Shown: piece after piece, positions 1 to 5,314 of the stretch
How the letters are laid out: each line of letters starts with the position of its first letter
How positions within the stretch are numbered: position 1 is the stretch's first letter
Origin: Geobacter sp. UBA6802
GTDB lineage: Bacteria; Desulfobacterota; Desulfuromonadia; Geobacterales; Pseudopelobacteraceae
Length of the DNA: 8,536 nucleotides
Direction: 5' to 3'
Assembly (NCBI GenBank): GCA_002452325.1
Contig: DKFG01000040.1
Location: forward strand, 11,100-19,635
Position numbers and translations under genes: made by a program
Notes under the pieces: generated by a model
Told to the model about the DNA's origin: nothing
The model's database searches: none
The model's input: the letters and a program-made list of their open reading frames with translations, nothing else

Positions 1-536
1 TTTTTGACGGCAGCAAGGGCAGCCCTTACCAAGAGAATGATCTGCAGCGGCCGTTGAATATCTATGGCGAATCAAAACTGGCCGGTGAGCTGAATGTTGA
101 TATCAATTCTGATAACCTGCTGGTACGGACCCAGTGGCTCTACGGCCTGCACGGCAAAAATTTTGTGGAGACCATGCTGCGGCTGGGCAGAGAAAGGAGC
201 CGGCTGACGGTGGTGGATGACCAGATCGGCTCCCCCACCTGGACCGTTGACCTGGCTAAGGGGATCATTGCCCTGATCGCCAAGGACTGTCGCGGGGTGT
301 ACCACTGCGCCAATAGCGGTCATACCTCCTGGAATGGCTTTGCCAAGGCTATTTTTGAGGAATCAGGCCTGTTAGTGCAGGTTGATCCGATGAGCACCGA
401 ACAGTTGAACCGACCGGCACGCAGACCGTTACACTCAACCCTGGACTGCAGTAAGCTGGCAGCCGACACCGGTTTTACGGCGCAGCCCTGGCAGGAAGCC
501 TTGAAGCAGTATCTGACACTGAGACCAAAGGAGTGA
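1..536 (+). CDS. rfbD: dTDP-4-dehydrorhamnose reductase, 5'-truncated by window edge
   Basis: This is the C-terminal 177 residues of an RmlD/RfbD-type short-chain reductase, which reduces dTDP-4-dehydro-L-rhamnose to dTDP-L-rhamnose with NAD(P)H in the cytoplasm, supplying rhamnose for lipopolysaccharide or other surface glycans. The first complete codon is at position 3, and the reading frame runs in from outside the window. The opening residues resemble the family block 'FDG..G.PY.E.D...PLN.YG.SKL.GE', which contains the catalytic Tyr-x-x-x-Lys (Tyr at 63-65, Lys at 75-77). Further on, 'VVDDQIGSPTW' is the usual substrate-binding region of RmlD. The family is about 290-300 residues long, so roughly 115-120 N-terminal residues, including the Rossmann glycine motif, lie upstream. 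The TTG at 54-56 lies inside the catalytic motif region and is not the true start. The next gene follows after only 4 bases, suggesting one transcript. The family call is firm; the choice of rfbD over a related reductase is very likely. Confidence 0.93.
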   Translation, partial: FDGSKGSPYQENDLQRPLNIYGESKLAGELNVDINSDNLLVRTQWLYGLHGKNFVETMLRLGRERSRLTVVDDQIGSPTWTVDLAKGIIALIAKDCRGVYHCANSGHTSWNGFAKAIFEESGLLVQVDPMSTEQLNRPARRPLHSTLDCSKLAADTGFTAQPWQEALKQYLTLRPKE

Positions 537-540
537 TGGG

Positions 541-915
541 ATGGAGCTTGAACGCGGAGAACGCCCCTGGGGCACCTACACCGTGCTGGAAGAGAACCGG
601 CACTACAAGATCAAACGGATCGAGGTACTGTCGGGCCAACGACTGTCGCTGCAGAAACACCATCACCGCAGTGAGCATTGGATTGTGGTATCCGGCACGG
701 CACTGGTGACCTGCGGTGAGCAGCAGTATATGGTCAATATCAATGAGTCCACCTTTATCCCGATTGGCGAGCAACACCGGCTGGAAAATCCGGGCAAGAT
801 TCCGCTGGTCATTATCGAGGTGCAGAGCGGCGAATACCTGGGCGAGGATGATATTGTCCGCTTTCAGGATGACTATCAGCGTGCCGGGGAGCAGGTGACG
901 TCATGTATATCGTGA
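541..915 (+). CDS. Single-domain cupin, type II mannose-6-phosphate isomerase family
   Basis: This 124-residue protein matches the C-terminal phosphomannose isomerase domain that is normally fused to GDP-mannose pyrophosphorylase in ManC/AlgA-type bifunctional enzymes; here it is a separate gene. The expected reaction is interconversion of fructose-6-phosphate and mannose-6-phosphate with a bound divalent metal. Visible family landmarks are 'RPWGTY' at residues 8-13, 'KRIEVLSGQRLSLQKHHHR' around 25-43, 'EHWIVVSGTA' at 45-54 and 'IPIGEQHRLENPG' at 73-85. Likely metal ligands are His40, His42, Glu45 or His46, and His79, by analogy with the cupin motifs. AAAGGAG at 527-533 sits 7 bases before the ATG and supports this start. 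The 3' end overlaps the guanylyltransferase gene by 13 bases in another frame, implying translational coupling. Isomerase activity is inferred from homology; a stand-alone cupin of this kind could also have another sugar-phosphate role. I give no gene symbol because naming of split forms varies. Confidence 0.87.
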   Translation: MELERGERPWGTYTVLEENRHYKIKRIEVLSGQRLSLQKHHHRSEHWIVVSGTALVTCGEQQYMVNINESTFIPIGEQHRLENPGKIPLVIIEVQSGEYLGEDDIVRFQDDYQRAGEQVTSCIS

Positions 916-1979
916 TCCTGGCCGGTGGTTCCGGTACCCGTTTCTGGCCGGTTTCCCGTCACAGTCGTCCCAAACAGCTGATCAGTATCACCGACGGTCC
1001 CACCATGCTGCAGCGGACCGTTGAACGGGTGCTGCCGTTGAAGCCCAAGCGGATCCTGGTGGTTACCAACAGGCAGCAGGCCGAGGAGACCGAACGACAG
1101 CTGGCCGGTTACCGTGCAATGGTTCCGGTTGATCTGGTGGCCGAACCGGTGGGACGCAACACGGCCCCGGCAGTGGGGCTGGCTGCCACCATAATTGCAG
1201 CCCATGACCCGGAAGGGGTGATGGTGGTGCTGCCGGCTGATCACTATATCCGTAAAGAAGAACAACTACACCAGGCCCTGCAGCTGGCAATTCACAGTGC
1301 CCGTAACGGCTGGCTGATGACCCTGGGGATCGTGCCTACGGCACCTGAGACCGGGTACGGCTATCTGGAAGCAGACACGGCAATGCGCGGCATTGGTCCG
1401 TTCCCGGTTACCCGTTTTGTGGAAAAACCTGATCAGGCCACGGCCCTGACCTATCTGGAGGCCGGTACTTTTTTCTGGAACAGCGGCATGTTTGCCTGGC
1501 GGGCTGATCTGATCCTGCAGGAGATCGAGCGCTATCTGCCTGAGCTTGCCGGACCGTTGAGCCGGATCAGCTTTGGCGATGTGTGGGAACTGAATGATCT
1601 TGCCGGACAGATCGAGCAGGTCTACCGGGCCGTACCATCAATCTCCATTGATTATGGGGTGATGGAAAAGTCGGATCGGGTCCAGATGGTTGCAGCGGAT
1701 ATCGGCTGGAGTGATGTGGGCAGCTGGTCGGCCCTGGCAGAGGTGGTTGAACCGGATCAGCAGGATGGGGTGGTGGTCAACTGCGCTGCCTATATTAATA
1801 TCGGCAGCAGTGGCTGTACGGTTTCCGGTAATGGTGGTGTGGTGGCAACCATCGGGGTACAGGATCTGATTGTGGTGGCCACCGCTGATGCGGTGCTGGT
1901 TTGTCCCAGGGACCGGGCACAGGATGTGCGCTTGGTAGTTGAGGAGCTGCAGCAGCGTGGCCTGAACCACTACCTGTAG
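903..1979 (+). CDS. manC: Mannose-1-phosphate guanylyltransferase (GDP-mannose pyrophosphorylase)
   Basis: The 358-residue product forms GDP-mannose from mannose-1-phosphate and GTP, the activated mannose donor and precursor of GDP-fucose and related sugars for surface polysaccharides. The N-terminus carries the pyrophosphorylase signature GGSGTRFWP (8-16) followed by RPKQ (22-25). Other family blocks are EPVGRNTAPA (81-90), the metal/nucleotide-binding PADH (111-114), FVEKP (172-176) with the conserved Glu-Lys-Pro, FFWNSGMF (190-197) and a 'DIGWSDVGSW' block near residue 265. The protein ends where bifunctional ManC enzymes (about 470 residues) would continue into the isomerase cupin; that domain is instead the gene just upstream. 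The ATG lies inside the preceding gene, with purine-rich GGGGAG (886-891) and AGGTG (893-897) before it. A hairpin with a T-rich tail follows the stop. The enzyme class is secure. The symbol is by function; cpsB or algA are used for relatives. Confidence 0.92.
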   Translation: MYIVILAGGSGTRFWPVSRHSRPKQLISITDGPTMLQRTVERVLPLKPKRILVVTNRQQAEETERQLAGYRAMVPVDLVAEPVGRNTAPAVGLAATIIAAHDPEGVMVVLPADHYIRKEEQLHQALQLAIHSARNGWLMTLGIVPTAPETGYGYLEADTAMRGIGPFPVTRFVEKPDQATALTYLEAGTFFWNSGMFAWRADLILQEIERYLPELAGPLSRISFGDVWELNDLAGQIEQVYRAVPSISIDYGVMEKSDRVQMVAADIGWSDVGSWSALAEVVEPDQQDGVVVNCAAYINIGSSGCTVSGNGGVVATIGVQDLIVVATADAVLVCPRDRAQDVRLVVEELQQRGLNHYL

Positions 1980-1990
1980 CTGTTTGTTTG

Positions 1991-2020
1991 CAGGGGCCTG
2001 GCGCCCCTGTTTCTTTGTCT
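1991..2020 (+). terminator. Probable intrinsic terminator after manC
   Basis: A perfect 7-bp stem CAGGGGC (1991-1997) / GCCCCTG (2003-2009) closes a 5-base loop and is followed by the T-rich run TTTCTTTGTCT. It begins 11 bases after the manC stop. The stem is short and GC-rich and the tail is interrupted by C and G, so efficiency may be moderate. It separates the polysaccharide genes from the biotin operon, which begins 36 bases downstream. Confidence 0.6.
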
Positions 2021-2023
2021 GGC

Positions 2024-2056
2024 TTGTCAACTTATAGGCGATTGAAAGGTTAACCA
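2024..2056 (+). promoter_or_regulatory. Candidate BirA (biotin repressor) operator upstream of bioF
   Basis: TTGTCAACT (2024-2032) and GGTTAACCA (2048-2056) are separated by 15 bases. This resembles the known BirA operator TTGTAAACC-N14 to N16-GGTTTACAA, matching 7 of 9 positions in each half. The site sits exactly in front of the first gene of a biotin operon, which is the main support. The right half overlaps the ribosome binding site region (AAAGG, 2045-2049) and reaches the first base of the bioF ATG. A weak -10-like TATAGG (2033-2038) lies in the spacer, as in E. coli where the operator overlaps the promoter, but no good -35 accompanies it. Regulation by BirA also needs a BirA with an N-terminal DNA-binding domain in this organism, which cannot be seen here. 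Confidence 0.45.
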
Positions 2057-3231
2057 TGAGTATGAAGCTTCTGGCACAGCGGCTTGAACAGCTGCAGCAC
2101 CAGCAGTTGTTCCGGCGTTTGCGCCAGCTTGAACGGACAACCCCGCAGGTGGAGGTGGACGGCCATCCGGCCTTGCTGTTCTGCTCCAACAACTACCTGG
2201 GATTGGCAGATCATCCGGCACTGGCCAGGGCTGCAGCAGATGCCACATTACAATACGGTACCTCCAGTGCTGCCTCTCGCTTGGTTTCGGGGACCTTGGC
2301 GCTGCATGATTGCCTGGAACAGGCGGTTGCTGCCTGGAAAGGAACCGAGACTGCGCTGCTGTTTAATAGCGGCTATGCAGCTAATACTGGCTGCATAGCC
2401 GCCCTGTGCGGCAGGGGGGATACGATTTTTTCAGACCGGCTCAACCATGCCAGCATCATTGATGGTGCCCTGCTGTCAGATGCCAGGCTGGTGCGCTATC
2501 CCCACAATGATCTGCAGGCCCTTGCCCGCTTGCTGGAACAGCATCAGGGCAAGGGCCTGCACCTGATTGTGACTGACGGTGTCTTTAGTATGGACGGTGA
2601 TTGTGCACTATTACCGGAGCTGGTTGGTCTGGCTGAACAGTATCAGGCACTGTTGCTGGTGGATGATGCCCATGCCGGCGGGTTGTTGGGCCAGCATGGG
2701 CGCGGTAGCGTTGATCTGCAGGGTGTGGCTGACCGGGTGGCGATCCAGATGGGTACCTTTGGCAAGGCACTGGGCAGTTTTGGGGCCTACGTGGCTTGTT
2801 CCGGCCTGGTACGCGACTATCTGATCAACAAGGCCCGCTCGTTGATCTTTTCTACCTCGCTGCCGCCGGCTGTGCTGGCAGCCTCTCTGGCTGCAGTTCA
2901 GCTGATGCAGACTGATGAGGGGGAGCAGCTGCGTCGGCAGGTTGCCGAACATGGCCGTCTGCTGCGCAGCCTTTTACAGCAGGAAGGCCTGCAGGTGCCG
3001 GAAGGTATCACGCCGATTATTCCGCTGGTGGTTGGTGATGCCGAGACCACCAACCGGTTTTCAACACGTCTGCTGGAGGAGGGGGTCTTTGTGCAGGGGA
3101 TTCGGCCACCCACCGTGCCGGCGGGGACCAGCAGGCTGCGCTGTACGGTTATGGCCAACCATACACCGGAGCAGATACGCTGTGCCGCAGCAACCATTGC
3201 CCGGGTTGGGCGGGAACTGGGGGTCTGCTGA
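2056..3231 (+). CDS. bioF: 8-amino-7-oxononanoate synthase
   Basis: This 391-residue PLP enzyme of the alpha-oxoamine synthase family condenses pimeloyl-ACP (or pimeloyl-CoA) with L-alanine, releasing CO2, to give 8-amino-7-oxononanoate (KAPA), the first step of biotin ring assembly. Family landmarks in order are the N-terminal 'FCSNNYLGLADHP', 'YGTSSAASRLVSGT', 'FNSGYAANTG' near residues 104-113, 'DRLNHASIIDGA', the cofactor-contacting Asp-Asp-Ala-His at 203-206 and the 'TFGKALGSFGAY' block with PLP-binding Lys237. These positions are within a residue or so of those in E. coli BioF. Length is normal for the family (about 385-395). The ATG at 2056 has AAAGG six bases upstream; a second in-frame ATG at 2062 is a less well-spaced alternative. 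The stop is followed after one base by the bioH ATG. Related enzymes (KBL, ALAS, SPT) share the fold, but the bioH-bioC context makes bioF the clear choice. Confidence 0.95.
   Translation: MSMKLLAQRLEQLQHQQLFRRLRQLERTTPQVEVDGHPALLFCSNNYLGLADHPALARAAADATLQYGTSSAASRLVSGTLALHDCLEQAVAAWKGTETALLFNSGYAANTGCIAALCGRGDTIFSDRLNHASIIDGALLSDARLVRYPHNDLQALARLLEQHQGKGLHLIVTDGVFSMDGDCALLPELVGLAEQYQALLLVDDAHAGGLLGQHGRGSVDLQGVADRVAIQMGTFGKALGSFGAYVACSGLVRDYLINKARSLIFSTSLPPAVLAASLAAVQLMQTDEGEQLRRQVAEHGRLLRSLLQQEGLQVPEGITPIIPLVVGDAETTNRFSTRLLEEGVFVQGIRPPTVPAGTSRLRCTVMANHTPEQIRCAAATIARVGRELGVC
2369..2402. repeat. Perfect 13-bp inverted repeat inside bioF
   Basis: GCGGCTATGCAGC (2369-2381) is followed by an 8-base loop (TAATACTG) and the exact reverse complement GCTGCATAGCCGC (2390-2402). 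In RNA this would be a stable hairpin covering roughly codons 105-116 of bioF, the part encoding the conserved SGYAANTG block. No T-tract follows, so it is not an intrinsic terminator. Function is unknown; the protein sequence constrains part of it. Confidence 0.85.
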
Positions 3232-3232
3232 T

Positions 3233-4045
3233 ATGCCGTTGTGCGATGGGCTCTGGTATGAAGAACAGGGGCAGGGGGTTCCGGTCTTGTTTGTGCATGG
3301 CTGGTGCATGTCTTCAGCTGTGTGGGGGCTGCAGCGGGATGCCGTGGCAGCCGGACACCGTTTTCTTGCCGTAGACCTGCGGGGGCATGGCGCCTCAACA
3401 GCTGTAGCAGCAGGCAGTGGCGGCTTTGCGGGCTATGCCGCAGACCTGGTTCGGCTGGTCCAACAGTTGGATCTGCGAGGTCTGGTGGCAGTGGGCTGGT
3501 CCCTGGGGGCCCAGGCCTTGCTCAAGGCATATCCAGCCTTACAGCAACAGCTGAAAGGGCTGGTGCTGGTGGGCGCCACCCCCCGTTTTTCCGCAGCGCC
3601 GCACTTTCCCCATGGTTTGCCTGCCAAGGAAGCGGCCGGGATGCGGCTGAAGGTGCGACGAAGTCTTGAACGGGCACTGGAAGGATTTCAACGTTCTCTG
3701 TTTGCTGCAGGGGAGCTTGATGATCCGGCAACTGCCGCTGCCGTGGCGCAGGTTCTTTCTGCAGTCAGACTGCCTGATAAGGACGCAGCCCTGGAGGGGC
3801 TTGAGATGTTGATGGATGAAGAACTGCTGGATGAGGCCAGCCAGGTCCGTTGCCCTACCTTGCTGCTCCATGGCGACCAGGATCAGACTTGTCTGCCGGC
3901 AGCATCGGCATGGCTGGCGCAGCAGATCAGCCCTAGCAAGCGGGTACTGTTTGAAGGCTGCGGCCATGCCCCGTTTCTGAGCAGGGCAGCTGCCTTTAAC
4001 CAAGAACTGCTTGCCTTTCTGAGCGAGGTATACAGCGATGTATGA
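3233..4045 (+). CDS. bioH: Pimeloyl-ACP methyl ester carboxylesterase, alpha/beta hydrolase
   Basis: The 270-residue product is an alpha/beta-hydrolase expected to cleave the methyl ester of pimeloyl-ACP methyl ester, ending chain extension and releasing pimeloyl-ACP for BioF. The oxyanion-hole block 'LFVHGW' is near residues 19-24. The nucleophile elbow is G-W-S-L-G with Ser90, the acid is most likely Asp217 in 'HGDQDQ', and the base is His245 in 'GCGHAPFLS', which closely resembles the E. coli BioH 'HAPFISHP' ending. A helical cap region lies at about 120-190. E. coli BioH is 256 residues, so the length fits. The ATG at 3233 is one base after the bioF stop. The frame is open back to 2915, but that part lies within bioF and lacks hydrolase features. 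The gene overlaps bioC by 8 bases. General hydrolases look alike; placement between bioF and bioC and the C-terminal motif support BioH. Confidence 0.9.
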   Translation: MPLCDGLWYEEQGQGVPVLFVHGWCMSSAVWGLQRDAVAAGHRFLAVDLRGHGASTAVAAGSGGFAGYAADLVRLVQQLDLRGLVAVGWSLGAQALLKAYPALQQQLKGLVLVGATPRFSAAPHFPHGLPAKEAAGMRLKVRRSLERALEGFQRSLFAAGELDDPATAAAVAQVLSAVRLPDKDAALEGLEMLMDEELLDEASQVRCPTLLLHGDQDQTCLPAASAWLAQQISPSKRVLFEGCGHAPFLSRAAAFNQELLAFLSEVYSDV

Positions 4046-4850
4046 GCGTCAGCGGGTGCAGCAGGCCTTTCATCGTGGGGCGCTTGAGTATGACCGGCAT
4101 ACCCCGGTACAGCAGCGGGTGATCAAGCGGTTAGCGGGGGCTTTGTACCTGTTGTCGTTCCAACCGGACCGGCAACTCCTGGATATTGGCTGCGGTACCG
4201 GCAGGTTGCTTGAGCTGTTGGCTGAAAAACTGCCGGAAGCGGAGCTGACCGGACTGGACCTGGTGCCCAATATGCTGCAGCAGGCCCGGGAGCGTCTTGA
4301 TAACCGGGTCTGCCTGGTGCAGGGTGACGCCGAACAGTTACCGTTTGCTGATCAGGCATTCGATATGGTGGTATCCAGCTCTACCTTTCAGTGGCTTGTG
4401 CAGCTTGACCGCTGTTTTGGTGAGATAGTCCGTGTGTTGAGGCCTGGTGGCCGGTTTGTTTTCAGCCTGTTTGGCCAGGGTACCCTGGAGGAGTTGCAGC
4501 TTTCATGGCGCTCAGCCCTTGCCGGTTGCCGCCGGCCTGATATCGCCCAACAGCATGACGGTACACACCGTTTTCACACAGCCGAACAGGTGTCAGTGGC
4601 CCTTTCAGCTGCCGGATTCTGCAACAGCCGGGTCTGGATTGAGCAGGAGGTGGTCTGGTACCCTGATGTGCCGCATTTGTTGCAGGCAGTCAAACGGATC
4701 GGCGCCGGAACGGCGCGGCCGCCGGTTGGCGGTGGATTGGGATGGAGGAAGGTGCTGCATGACATGGCAGCGATCTATCAGGAACGTTTTGGCACGGCTA
4801 ACGGGGTGCCGGCAACCTATCAAGTCATCTACGGGGAAGGAAGCAGGTGA
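4038..4850 (+). CDS. bioC: Malonyl-ACP O-methyltransferase
   Basis: This 270-residue class I SAM-dependent methyltransferase is expected to methylate the free carboxyl of malonyl-ACP (or malonyl-CoA), disguising it as a fatty-acid primer so that two elongation rounds yield pimeloyl-ACP methyl ester. The N-terminus 'VQQAFHRGALEYDRHTPVQ' fits the BioC pattern 'V..AF..AA..YD..A..Q'. Motif I is LDIGCGTG at 48-55. Downstream come 'GDAEQLPFADQAFDMV' and 'SSSTFQWL', matching the BioC 'NLALQW' region, then 'RVLRPGGRF'. Length is slightly above E. coli BioC (251). The ATG at 4038 lies inside the end of bioH, with a GCGAGG stretch about 9-10 bases upstream. The stop TGA at 4848-4850 directly abuts the stop of the convergent regulator gene. 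No terminator is visible after it on the + strand. Confidence 0.92.
   Translation: MYERQRVQQAFHRGALEYDRHTPVQQRVIKRLAGALYLLSFQPDRQLLDIGCGTGRLLELLAEKLPEAELTGLDLVPNMLQQARERLDNRVCLVQGDAEQLPFADQAFDMVVSSSTFQWLVQLDRCFGEIVRVLRPGGRFVFSLFGQGTLEELQLSWRSALAGCRRPDIAQQHDGTHRFHTAEQVSVALSAAGFCNSRVWIEQEVVWYPDVPHLLQAVKRIGAGTARPPVGGGLGWRKVLHDMAAIYQERFGTANGVPATYQVIYGEGSR
4702..4732. repeat. Two adjacent GC-rich inverted repeats near the end of bioC
   Basis: GCGCCG-GAA-CGGCGC (4702-4716) is followed two bases later by CCGCC-GGTT-GGCGG (4719-4732). Both arms are perfect. They encode a glycine/arginine/proline-rich stretch (near residues 222-232) of BioC. They may only reflect GC-rich codons, but two tight hairpins side by side about 120 bases before the end of an operon could stabilise the mRNA 3' end. 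Confidence 0.5.
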
Positions 4851-5132
4851 TCAGCTACTCATCAGGGCGCTAATGATCTTTCTGGCCAAGGGGTGAACCA
4901 CGCTGTAATGCACTTCAACACCGTCTCGTTTGCCCTCGATAACCCCTTTGTTCTTGAGCAGGGCCAGATGTTGGGAAACCGTGGCCTGGGGCAGATTGAG
5001 ACATTCCCAGATATGCTTGACATTGCACTCCTGGGTGCAAAGCCCGGCCACGATCTTGAGCCGGATCGGATGCCCCAGAACCTTCAGTATTTCTGCCTCA
5101 TTGCTAAACATCATGTTTTTGTCAAAATCCAT
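4851..5132 (-). CDS. ArsR-family winged-helix transcriptional regulator
   Basis: The 93-residue protein is a typical small ArsR/SmtB-type helix-turn-helix repressor. 'EILKVLGHPIRLKIVAGL' (14-31) is the family's helix 1-2 block, 'PQATVSQHLALLKNKGVI' (48-65) is the recognition helix region, and 'EGKRDGVEVHYSV' (66-78) is the beta wing. It lacks the classical metal motif ELCVCDL, having E-C-N-V-K-H-I at that place. Three cysteines cluster at 32, 36 and 44, so thiol, metal or redox sensing is possible but unproven. The ATG at 5130-5132 is preceded by AGGA at 5139-5142 (spacing 6). A longer in-frame start (TTG at 5199-5201) would put the -10 and -35 boxes within the coding region and is rejected. 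The gene converges on bioC with zero spacing and is divergent from rimP. Its target is unknown; autoregulation through the AT-rich upstream region is plausible. Confidence 0.85.
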   Translation of the reverse strand: MDFDKNMMFSNEAEILKVLGHPIRLKIVAGLCTQECNVKHIWECLNLPQATVSQHLALLKNKGVIEGKRDGVEVHYSVVHPLARKIISALMSS

Positions 5133-5163
5133 GGAAAGTCCTATCTGTAGGCGATTTTTGAAA

Positions 5164-5192
5164 ACTATATATATAAATATTTTTCCTGTCAA
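5164..5192 (-). promoter_or_regulatory. Sigma-70-type promoter of the ArsR-family gene
   Basis: Read on the minus strand, TTGACA (5192-5187) is followed after exactly 17 bases by TATAGT (5169-5164), one mismatch from the consensus -10. Transcription would begin near 5157, about 24 bases before the start codon, with the AGGA ribosome binding site between. The spacer and -10 area contain an alternating TATATATATA stretch (about 5166-5175) that could be the operator of an AT-preferring ArsR protein, but no clean 12-2-12 repeat is seen. Confidence 0.75.
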
Positions 5193-5201
5193 TCGGCTCA
5201 A

Positions 5202-5223
5202 AACAATTGTTGTTTAAAAACAA
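5202..5223. repeat. Two overlapping short AT-rich palindromes between the divergent genes
   Basis: AACAATTGTT (5202-5211) is a perfect 10-bp palindrome. It overlaps the inverted repeat TTGTTT-AA-AAACAA (5210-5223). They lie just upstream of both the regulator promoter and the candidate rimP promoter, a position where an operator or an UP-like A-rich element would act. AT-rich sequence forms such palindromes easily, so significance is modest. Confidence 0.45.
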
Positions 5224-5228
5224 AAGGC

Positions 5229-5257
5229 TTGCAACCTCCGGGGAGCTGTGGTATTGC
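5229..5257 (+). promoter_or_regulatory. Candidate promoter of the rimP-nusA-infB operon
   Basis: TTGCAA (5229-5234) and TATTGC (5252-5257) are 17 bases apart. A TG at 5249-5250 gives an extended -10 pattern (TGnTATTGC), and an A-rich stretch (5216-5225) upstream resembles an UP element. A transcript from here would start near 5264 and meet the leader terminator about 20 bases later. The -10 hexamer itself matches only 3 of 6 consensus bases, so this is a tentative call. Confidence 0.4.
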
Positions 5258-5283
5258 CTTGCCTACATTTTGTGCTGTCTGAC

Positions 5284-5314
5284 AAAGTGGGCTCGCAAAG
5301 CCCACTTTTTTATT
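5284..5314 (+). terminator. Intrinsic terminator in the rimP leader, probable attenuator
   Basis: A perfect 10-bp stem AAAGTGGGCT (5284-5293) / AGCCCACTTT (5299-5308) closes the 5-base loop CGCAA and leads into TTTTTTATT (5306-5314). It has full intrinsic-terminator form toward rimP but no strong U-run in the other direction. It cannot end an upstream + strand gene in any ordinary way, because the intervening gene is on the opposite strand, and it lies only 15 bases before the rimP start. Attenuation of rimP-nusA-infB is the simplest reading. A rimP leader terminator element is catalogued from gammaproteobacteria (Rfam 'rimP leader'), and NusA is known to autoregulate this operon in E. coli. 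No antiterminator pairing was found by eye. Confidence 0.85.

Noticed and set aside
1638..2192. 184-codon open frame on the minus strand across the manC end and bioF start
   Set aside because: It is antisense to two clear genes and to the intergenic hairpin, has a low-complexity composition and resembles no family; it is a codon-bias shadow.
2915..3232. Upstream extension of the bioH reading frame inside bioF
   Set aside because: The frame is open, but this part encodes nothing hydrolase-like and fully overlaps the conserved C-terminus of BioF; the ATG at 3233 begins the recognisable alpha/beta-hydrolase sequence one base after the bioF stop.
5133..5201. Longer ArsR-family protein from a TTG at 5199-5201
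   Set aside because: The extra residues fall on the -10 and -35 boxes of a near-consensus promoter, and the ATG at 5130-5132 has an AGGA at spacing 6.
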